This document shows, in pieces, positions 58,255 to 64,000 of a stretch of DNA of 64,000 nt. Source of the stretch: Candidatus Nitrosopumilus sp. (GTDB lineage Archaea > Thermoproteota > Nitrososphaeria > Nitrososphaerales > Nitrosopumilaceae); the NCBI RefSeq assembly GCF_028278985.1, contig NZ_JANQTA010000002.1, positions 100,397 to 164,396 on the forward strand, written 5' to 3'. How positions within the stretch are numbered: position 1 is the first letter of the stretch; each line of letters opens with the position of its first letter. The notes beneath the pieces were generated by a model. That model saw only the letters and a list, made by a program, of their open reading frames with translations, did not search any database and was not told where the DNA came from. Position numbers and translations under genes: made by a program.

Positions 58255-59289
58255 TTATTTTATGACAATAATTCCTTCACTAATTAAGAATCTTAATGCG
58301 TTAATGAATTCATCTTCAGAAATTTTTTCTTGGGACCACCAATGTGCAGAATTTTTTATCCAATCTGGAATTTCTTCATCTGAAATATTTGAAGAGGGGG
58401 AAATATTTGAAATCATTATTATATTATTTTCAATCATAAATTCAATTCCAGCTACAAATGCAGAATCATCGATTTCTCCAATTGCCCACCATTCTGCATT
58501 ATTTTTTACCCATTCAGGCACAGAAATAGGATCTGCATATCCAAGAACATTGTAGATTGATTGATTTGGGAATTGAGAATCAAACCAGGATTTGTAAGAA
58601 TACTCATTGTTGTATCTATCAATATAGTATTGGGGAGATTTGTCTAAAGAAGGGAAACCGTCAATATTCGTTAGAGAATATCCAACAACATCTACAATAG
58701 AATAATTTGGGAATTGAGAATCAAACCAGGATTTGTAAGAATACTCATTGTTGTATCTATCAATATAGTATTGGGGAGATTTGTCTAAAGAAGGGAAATT
58801 TGGAATGGTGAATTTCAAAGTTTCAAATTGAGTTTCTGGTGTTGGTTCTGGTGTTGGTTCTGGTGTTGGTTCTGGTGTTGGTTGTGGTTCTGGTGTTGGT
58901 TCTGGTTCTGGTGTTGGTTCAGAATTTTTGAATTCAATTAATACTTCCTCAGTAATACCCTCAGATGTCACCTGAACAGGATAATGACCATAAGTGTTCC
59001 ATGTAGGACCTCCAACTAAGATGGTTGTTGAAAAATCTCCATTAGAATTCAGAGTTGGAGGAGGAAAGACAATAGTAACAATTTGATATCTAGGAGGATC
59101 CCAGACAACCACATTTACAGCAGGGGAAGAGGATTCAGAAACAACAGTCCCAGAGATTGTAATTAATTCACCTTCAAAATAAACAGATTTGTCAGTAGAT
59201 AAATTTTCAATTTCTGCATTTATCATTGGAAGAACAGATAATCCAAAAAGAACAGAAAGGAAAAATGCATAATACAATATCATATTCAA
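58255..59289 (-). CDS. secreted protein with Pro-Glu linker, duplicated unit and two WW-type repeats
   Basis: The 344-residue protein has a signal peptide (to about residue 25), an Ig-like beta domain (VYFEGELITISGTVV) and a PEPTPEP linker (about 130-160). Two identical 31-residue units follow (FPSLDKSPQYYIDRYNNEYS, then YKSWFDSQFPN), and then two WW-type repeats (VPEWVKNNAEWWAIGEIDDS; IPDWIKNSAHWWSQEKISED). The last repeat ends the protein. It is probably displayed at the cell surface. The 31-residue units come from an exact 94-bp duplication. Confidence 0.72.
   Translation of the reverse strand: MNMILYYAFFLSVLFGLSVLPMINAEIENLSTDKSVYFEGELITISGTVVSESSSPAVNVVVWDPPRYQIVTIVFPPPTLNSNGDFSTTILVGGPTWNTYGHYPVQVTSEGITEEVLIEFKNSEPTPEPEPTPEPQPTPEPTPEPTPEPTPETQFETLKFTIPNFPSLDKSPQYYIDRYNNEYSYKSWFDSQFPNYSIVDVVGYSLTNIDGFPSLDKSPQYYIDRYNNEYSYKSWFDSQFPNQSIYNVLGYADPISVPEWVKNNAEWWAIGEIDDSAFVAGIEFMIENNIIMISNISPSSNISDEEIPDWIKNSAHWWSQEKISEDEFINALRFLISEGIIVIK
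58564..58798. repeat. exact 94-bp direct repeat inside the secreted protein gene
   Basis: 58564-58657 and 58705-58798 are identical over 94 bp, offset by 141 bp (47 codons, in frame). Lack of any silent change points to a recent duplication or gene conversion. Nearby, 58840-58920 is a short tandem array of GGTTCTGGTGTT encoding the PEPTPEP linker. Confidence 0.9.
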
Positions 59290-59338
59290 AATTTTAAGAG
59301 TGGATAATTAAAGAATTCGCCAGATTGTTCAATTATGT

Positions 59339-59722
59339 TTAATTGACATCAGTGAAAATTTCAACAACTTTTTTTGCCAAATTTTCAATGTTAGCCGTTG
59401 GTTCTGCAGAGATTAGAAGTAGGATTTTGGTGATTGGGAATGGGAAACTAACCAATACAGCTTTATCTCGTCTTGCAGCAAGATAGTTTATCGGTCCAAG
59501 ACTTTCATCATATTCCTTTCTGATAGAGGCCTTTGAGACAAATTCCAAGAAAGCCTGTAATCGGGTTTCATCACCTTCATGAGGGGTTAATCCTTCTTTG
59601 AAGCCTCCTGCTATGAGTTGTCCTTCTTTGTCAACAATACCTGCAAATCTAATTTCAGGCTCTTCTTGTAATTGGGCACATTTATCACCATACAATTTCA
59701 TTCCAGCATCTGAACTTGACAT
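59339..59722 (-). CDS. DUF6659-like, roadblock-type small protein
   Basis: The 127-residue protein is a paralog of the one at 53405: IVDKEGQLIAGGFKEGLTP, SIRKEYDESLGPINYL and KAVLVSFPFPITKILLLIS match by position. The family appears several times in thaumarchaea. No catalytic residues are apparent. It is probably a dimeric regulatory or sensory module. It stands alone. Confidence 0.6.
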   Translation of the reverse strand: MSSSDAGMKLYGDKCAQLQEEPEIRFAGIVDKEGQLIAGGFKEGLTPHEGDETRLQAFLEFVSKASIRKEYDESLGPINYLAARRDKAVLVSFPFPITKILLLISAEPTANIENLAKKVVEIFTDVN

Positions 59723-59774
59723 ATATCAAATCAAGATATCAAAAATAAAAACCTAGCCTAGAAATTCATGTGTG

Positions 59775-60617
59775 TCATAGATGGCATTTTAGCAAAACAT
59801 AATCAATTATTCTAGATTCTGATGCTTGCTTCATTTTTTGAATTGATTTGAATAATATTTTTTCAATCATCGGAGAGTATTCTTTAATAATTAATTTTTG
59901 AAGCCTGTCTCTATTTGCAACATAATAATCAGCCAGAGGATCATAAACAGAAGGGCCTATCAATTTTTCTTCTGAAATTGAAAATCCTGCATCATTTAGA
60001 AACTCATGAATTTGTTTTAATGAATAATGTTCTGAGGACCAAGTAAATTTTAAAATTCCAAGTTTATTTGCAGATGGGGAGTTTATTGTGATGGGTACAG
60101 CAAGTACAAGCAATCCATCTTCAGATAAAATTCTTTTTGATTCTGAAAGAAAATCAGAATAGGGTTTGAAATGTTGTGATGATTCTAAAGCTAAAATTCT
60201 ATCAACAGATTTGCTTGAAAAAGGCATCATTGTAGAAGATGAATTAAATGAATTATGGTTTGAGGATTTTCCTGAGTGTAGTTGTGAATAATTGATGTTT
60301 ACACAGTAAATTGATAAATTATCATATTGTTTTTTCCAATATTTGGCAGGAGCAGACAATCCACTTCCAACATCAATTACATTTTTTGCATTTTCTAATT
60401 CAGAAACAATGCCAAAATAATTACAAAGATTTTCTTGTGCAGTAATAGGAGTATTGTGATCGTCATCCCAATAACCAAAATTTAACATCTCACCACCAGT
60501 AGCAGTTTGCATCATTGGAGACATTGTACTGTAAAGATTGATTACATCTTTTTCATTTCGACGAAGAGTCCATAATAATACATCAAGAGGGTTAATTGAA
60601 GTCAAAAATATTTTCAA
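59775..60617 (-). CDS. SAM-dependent methyltransferase
   Basis: The 280-residue protein has a class I methyltransferase core: VIDVGSGLSAPAKYWKK (motif I), YCVNINYSQLHSGK, VDRILALESSQHF and LSEDGLLVLAVP. The opening YSTMSPMMQTATGGEMLNFGYWDDD is like gamma-tocopherol or sarcosine-type small-molecule methyltransferases. It may modify a lipid, quinone or osmolyte; the substrate cannot be told. Confidence 0.82.
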   Translation of the reverse strand: MKIFLTSINPLDVLLWTLRRNEKDVINLYSTMSPMMQTATGGEMLNFGYWDDDHNTPITAQENLCNYFGIVSELENAKNVIDVGSGLSAPAKYWKKQYDNLSIYCVNINYSQLHSGKSSNHNSFNSSSTMMPFSSKSVDRILALESSQHFKPYSDFLSESKRILSEDGLLVLAVPITINSPSANKLGILKFTWSSEHYSLKQIHEFLNDAGFSISEEKLIGPSVYDPLADYYVANRDRLQKLIIKEYSPMIEKILFKSIQKMKQASESRIIDYVLLKCHL

Positions 60618-60646
60618 AATAAGTTAGAGGTGGAGACATTTAATCT

Positions 60647-60778
60647 CTAAGGCAACCCATCAGAATCTTCAGCACAGTGTTTGTGAACCCATTTTTCATC
60701 CTGGTTTTTGGAGATTTCTTTTCCAGGTTGGATTTTATCTCCACATGCTATGCATACTGTTGCAAATTTTGCTTTCAT
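60647..60778 (-). CDS. 43-residue zinc-binding microprotein
   Basis: ATG at 60778 gives MKAKFATVCIACGDKIQPGK and ends with KWVHKHCAEDSD: C9-x2-C12 and H-x2-C could hold one zinc, a single zinc-finger of treble-clef style (CIACG...VHKHC). The longer frame to 60844 lacks similarity to such fingers. Function unknown. Confidence 0.55.
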   Translation of the reverse strand: MKAKFATVCIACGDKIQPGKEISKNQDEKWVHKHCAEDSDGLP

Positions 60779-60875
60779 ACAAAGTATTGATAGATTAATG
60801 ATAAAATTTCTTGGTTGGAATAATGGTTGACCATTGATTAACATGTTTTAATTATTTGAAATACACATAATCATT

Positions 60876-61355
60876 ATGACAGAATCAGATCTATCATCAA
60901 AAATCATACTTGCAAAATGGACAGATAGATTCTTGGCATGGTTGATTGATTTTGTAATTATTTCCATCATCACCACATCAATAATTTTTGCGTCAGTTGG
61001 TTCCATTGATTATGATTTTGAGGATGAGTGGTTTTGGGCTGAAAATAGTACATACATTCCAACTAGCATCATATTTTTTGTTTATTGGGCAATTCTAGAA
61101 TATAAAACAGGCCAAACCATTGGAAAAAAAATTCTAAATTTACGAGTAACAAATCTAGAGGGACATTCACCAACTTTGAAAGGAGTTTTGATTAGTTGTT
61201 TTGGAAAGGCGTTTTTACTACCATTAGACATCATTTTAGGTTGGATTCTTACTAATGAACATCGTCAAAGAGTGTTTAACAAATTAGGCGATACGATAGT
61301 AATCAAAATAAAAAAAGAATCTACAGTTTCAGAATTCAAGTATGAAAAAGACTAG
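60876..61355 (+). CDS. RDD-family membrane protein
   Basis: The 159-residue protein has the RDD pattern: R in WTDRFLAWLIDFVIISIIT, then a second helix around FFVYWAILEYKTGQTIGKKI with GQTxGKKILxLRV, and the late LPLDIILGW helix. RDD proteins are membrane proteins of mostly unknown function, some linked to ion exchange. Three helices are seen. The gene is monocistronic. Confidence 0.85.
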   Translation: MTESDLSSKIILAKWTDRFLAWLIDFVIISIITTSIIFASVGSIDYDFEDEWFWAENSTYIPTSIIFFVYWAILEYKTGQTIGKKILNLRVTNLEGHSPTLKGVLISCFGKAFLLPLDIILGWILTNEHRQRVFNKLGDTIVIKIKKESTVSEFKYEKD

Positions 61356-61582
61356 AATTTTGTCAGATTTTGTTAGACAATTACTTTGAAGATTTTACCA
61401 ACAGATCTATTAGCAAGATTTGATCATCACAAAAAGATGTCAGACAATTCCAAACAATGGTGGCTGGGGTTACCTGAAGAACTCCAAGCAGATATTGAGT
61501 TTGAAGAATAAAATCCCAAAAATGGGAAAAATAGAAAATGTTGTAATACTGTCAACAGATGTAAGTACATAAGCGGATTAAG

Positions 61583-62740
61583 ATGACAAAAAAAATTAGA
61601 ATTAAAGAATCTTCAGCAATTCTACTTTCGGTCTTGTTACTATCAATGGGTTTTTCTGGCAATTCTGAAAGTTTTGCAATTACACCACAGGCTCAAATTC
61701 AAGAAATAATTGATGAATTAAAACTATTAGAACAAAATTCTGAAACAAGTAAAAAATCAAAGAAAAAAATCAGCAATGCAATTCACAAACTTGAAAGAAG
61801 TCTAAATGAAAAATTCTGGAAAGACGAATCATCTTTAAAGTACAAAAATGGAATTAAAGTTGTCAATCTAGACATTAATGCTATTTCAAAATTAGATAAA
61901 GTCCTCAAAGATAAAAAAACAAGCAAGGAGGTAAAAGATCAGGTGTTTCAAATTAATTTAAGAATTACAGAAATTAACAAAAATCTATTAGAAAATACCA
62001 TTGGTAATTTATCTGAATTAATTATGGGTGAAAAAGGTTTAAAAAAAATTGAAAAGGCTACATCTAATCTTGAAAAAGGAAACGAGTTTTTAGAAAATGA
62101 AGATTACACCAAAGCATTAAAAAAATTCAAAAAGGCTTGGGAACAAGTAAAAAAATCACTTAAAGATCCTCACTTTAAACAATTAAAATTAATTCATCTT
62201 GAAGGAACTGATGATTTAGATAATGATGATGATGAATTACAAGACATCTATATCAAAATTCTAAAACCAAAAAAACAAGGTAACCCGTACAAAGTGGAGT
62301 TGAAAATCACACAGGAATGTGTTAAAGGTAATACCTATGATTTAGCAGGAATGAAAATTGGATTCTCAACTCAAGAGAGATTTTCTGATGTTTCATTTCA
62401 TGAAGAATTCCATATGACTAATGACTGGTTTTTGACAAATGATCCTGACCAAGAAATTGATCCAGTAATTATTGAAGAAAGAAAAACTTGGTGGGGTGGC
62501 TATCCTGACACAGGAGATGATTTTATCCAAACAAATGAGGTTACTGGAGAAAGCTCGTTCACATTAAATCCAGAACCATTATCCATCTTAGATAACCAAA
62601 TGGGGTGGGAAGGAGATTTTGAATTTACAGGACCACCTGGGGATTACTATATGGCATTCTGGATGCCAGATACAATTGGAGGTTCAGAATTTCTTTGTAA
62701 TTTCTTAGGATCATTTCCAATTCCAACCACAGTAGAATAA
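61583..62740 (+). CDS. large secreted protein of unknown family
   Basis: The 385-residue protein has a signal peptide (to about residue 32, ESFA). A long helical and lysine-rich part follows (residues 35-205; KKISNAIHKLERSLNEKFW; YTKALKKFKKAWEQVKKSL), then an acidic stretch DDLDNDDDELQD and a beta-rich C-terminal domain with two conserved cysteines. The N-terminal part resembles the repeat-rich structure of archaeal surface proteins. No enzyme motif is visible. Role unknown. Confidence 0.55.
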   Translation: MTKKIRIKESSAILLSVLLLSMGFSGNSESFAITPQAQIQEIIDELKLLEQNSETSKKSKKKISNAIHKLERSLNEKFWKDESSLKYKNGIKVVNLDINAISKLDKVLKDKKTSKEVKDQVFQINLRITEINKNLLENTIGNLSELIMGEKGLKKIEKATSNLEKGNEFLENEDYTKALKKFKKAWEQVKKSLKDPHFKQLKLIHLEGTDDLDNDDDELQDIYIKILKPKKQGNPYKVELKITQECVKGNTYDLAGMKIGFSTQERFSDVSFHEEFHMTNDWFLTNDPDQEIDPVIIEERKTWWGGYPDTGDDFIQTNEVTGESSFTLNPEPLSILDNQMGWEGDFEFTGPPGDYYMAFWMPDTIGGSEFLCNFLGSFPIPTTVE

Positions 62741-62747
62741 TCTGAAT

Positions 62748-63515
62748 TTATTTCAGAGGCAAAGTAATAGTGAATGTGGTTGGTTTGTTTGATACAGTAA
62801 TGGTTCCACCATGTTGTTCAATGATACTTTTACAAATTACTAATCCTAGGCCAGTACCAGTTTTTTTAGTAGTAAACATTGGCTCAAATATTTTTTCCAA
62901 ATTTTCTTCAGGAATTCCATGTCCTGAATCTTTGATTTCAATTATTGCAAATTCAGAATCAGATGTAAGTGAAATATCAATTTCCCCCTGACCATCAATA
63001 GCATGAACAGCATTATTTAGAATATTAGAGAATACACCTTCTAGTTTTCTAGAATCGCAATTAACTTTCATGTCATGTTCAGGAAGATGAATTTGAATTC
63101 CATATGTGGATTTTACATGATTTAATGAAAGTTTGAAAATTCTCAATAACGAATTTGATGTTTTTTTGATTTCGGTTGTTCTTGCAAAATCAAGTACATC
63201 TTCAATGATTCTATTCATATCCAAAATTGAATTTTGTAATCTAAACCACTTTTCTTTATCTTTAGCATCAAGTTTTGCAATAATTTCAGGAGTTAGCATA
63301 TCAGCATATGTTTGCATAATAGTTAGGGGGTTTTTCAAGTCATGAGCAACACGGCTTGCCATTGTACCAATAGTTGCCAATCTTTCAGATTTTACCAATT
63401 CAGCACTTTTTTGCTCAACTTGAGTTCTTAGTGATTCGTTCTGATCAAGTAGTTTTTCTTCTAATTCTAAAAGACGGTCCTTGAGTTCTTTTTCTTTTTT
63501 GTCACTAATACTCAT
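62748..63515 (-). CDS. soluble sensor histidine kinase
   Basis: The 255-residue protein has an N-terminal coiled coil (KEKELKDRLLELEEKLLDQ), HisKA with the phospho-His in RVAHDLKNPLTIM, and HATPase_c (NILNNAVHAI; IKDSGHGIPEENLEKIFEP; GTGLGLVICKS). It has no membrane helix and no sensor domain, so it needs a partner to receive signals. The kinase core is nearly the same as in the kinase at 29714. No receiver is adjacent. Confidence 0.92.
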   Translation of the reverse strand: MSISDKKEKELKDRLLELEEKLLDQNESLRTQVEQKSAELVKSERLATIGTMASRVAHDLKNPLTIMQTYADMLTPEIIAKLDAKDKEKWFRLQNSILDMNRIIEDVLDFARTTEIKKTSNSLLRIFKLSLNHVKSTYGIQIHLPEHDMKVNCDSRKLEGVFSNILNNAVHAIDGQGEIDISLTSDSEFAIIEIKDSGHGIPEENLEKIFEPMFTTKKTGTGLGLVICKSIIEQHGGTITVSNKPTTFTITLPLK

Positions 63516-63686
63516 AATCTCTATTGAATTTCTAATTTGATATAATACAAGCGGTTGTGTGTATTTTTCAATAACAGAGTGAGATAATGTCTACTAATTT
63601 CACGAACAAATAAGGAAAAAATAGCAAATTTCAAAGAAAATTTGTCATCAAAATTATTGATATATTTTTTTGATATAGTATTATCA
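63516..63686. other. AT-rich intergenic region with a promoter at its end
   Basis: The 171 bp are AT-rich without any gene. A TATA-like TTGATATATTTT (63657-63668) lies 25 bp before ATG 63687, which marks a leaderless start for the membrane microprotein. Confidence 0.45.
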
Positions 63687-63791
63687 ATGGCTGAAGTAAG
63701 ACAAGCAACAAAACAGATTTTTGTGCCTACCTTGAGTTATGTTCTAGTTGCTTCTTTTTTTGTTGTAACTTCAGTTGTCCTATTTCGTTAA
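63687..63791 (+). CDS. 34-residue membrane microprotein
   Basis: The short frame encodes MAEVRQATKQIFVPTLSYVL followed by ASFFVVTSVVLFR: one membrane helix of about 20 residues with a polar, charged N-terminus and a final arginine. A TATA box at the right distance supports a real, leaderless gene. Small single-helix subunits occur in respiratory complexes, translocons and the ammonia monooxygenase; none can be assigned here. Confidence 0.5.
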   Translation: MAEVRQATKQIFVPTLSYVLVASFFVVTSVVLFR

Positions 63792-63924
63792 CTATAGTCG
63801 TGTAATTATTTTGTAAAAATGAAAAACCTAGTTTACACTAGGAGTATTTCAAAATGAGAAAATCATCGTACATGTCGTGTATTTCAAAGTGATGAAAATG
63901 AATTCATCGCGCATAGTCTCTATG

Positions 63925-64000
63925 TAAGTGGCTGAACCGATGTGTTGGTCTATTAGTAAAGGCTGGCTCACCACTCGCCGAAGCTTGTGATCTACACCAC
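63925..64000 (-). rRNA. 23S ribosomal RNA, 3' end only
   Basis: Read on the minus strand, the sequence contains GCCTTTACTAATAGACCAAC, which matches the conserved end region of archaeal 23S rRNA (the ACTAAcAGACC stretch near the 3' terminus). The GC content rises sharply here. The gene continues past the right edge. The exact 3' end is uncertain by some tens of bases. Confidence 0.75.

Noticed and set aside
58840..58920. Short tandem repeats resembling a repeat array or CRISPR
   Set aside because: They are in frame inside a gene and encode a PEPTPEP linker; unit length is too short and there are no spacers.
61437..61505. 22-codon frame MSDNSKQWWLGLPEELQADI
   Set aside because: Very short, no clear promoter or ribosome-binding site, no family or paralog in the window; left out though the sequence looks protein-like.
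63792..64000. tRNA or 5S rRNA gene beside the 23S gene
   Set aside because: No cloverleaf or TTCGAATC-type T-loop was seen; only the 23S end is supported.

Overview
The window looks like a chromosomal segment of an ammonia-oxidizing archaeon of the Nitrosopumilus/Nitrosarchaeum type (Thaumarchaeota/Nitrososphaerota). The evidence is low GC, two TFB genes, an archaeal family B DNA polymerase, archaeal NMN adenylyltransferase and NreA, a single-domain parvulin of the kind known from Cenarchaeum and N. maritimus, pyruvate phosphate dikinase, and methylmalonyl-CoA epimerase/mutase genes fitting the thaumarchaeal 3-hydroxypropionate/4-hydroxybutyrate cycle. Many genes have a TATA-like box about 24-28 nt before the start codon, as expected for leaderless mRNAs. 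I used that spacing to correct several starts. No tRNA, CRISPR array or transposase was found. The far right edge enters the 3' end of a 23S rRNA gene on the minus strand.

Layout. 0-6.8 kb: small regulators (an RHH-like protein, a TrmB-family protein, an orphan response regulator), a DMT transporter, a parvulin and small unknown proteins. Four copies of one 14-mer lie at the starts of three consecutive plus-strand genes. 6.8-16.3 kb: DNA maintenance and central carbon genes (Hef-type helicase, dCMP deaminase, PolB, SemiSWEET-like protein, triosephosphate isomerase, PPDK, XRE-CBS regulator). 16.3-23.4 kb: methylmalonyl-CoA epimerase, mutase catalytic subunit and MeaB GTPase on the minus strand, with the separate B12-binding mutase subunit 3.7 kb away on the plus strand, and an M1 aminopeptidase between. 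23.4-36 kb: ilvC, NMNAT, a degenerate EF-Tu/SelB-like protein, a second TrmB, metG, a membrane histidine kinase, ahcY, a Rieske protein, nadE-cysS.

36-46.7 kb: MscS with DUF432, secreted WW-repeat protein, DUF1722 (YbgA-like), NreA, BtuF-like protein, NAD-binding epimerase with a membrane domain, a CarH-like cobalamin-binding sensor, an SRPBCC protein, a tautomerase-like protein and a TFB with an altered zinc ribbon. This combination resembles bacterial LitR/CarH light-responsive neighbourhoods. A repeated ACTAGTG-nn-AAA motif occurs three times in each of two divergent promoter regions here. This is the best candidate for an undescribed system: an archaeal B12-dependent, possibly light-responsive regulon.

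46.7-64 kb: YchF-like GTPase, BirA, a secreted TPR/WW-repeat metalloprotease, a canonical TFB, a polyhydroxyalkanoate cluster (PhaE, PhaC, phasin, AbrB-domain protein), stress proteins (USP, MsrA), further secreted repeat proteins, a soluble histidine kinase, a 34-residue membrane microprotein and the rRNA end. PhaC has no ATG, GTG or TTG start at its expected N-terminus, which suggests a rare start codon, a frameshift in an A8 run, or a sequencing indel.
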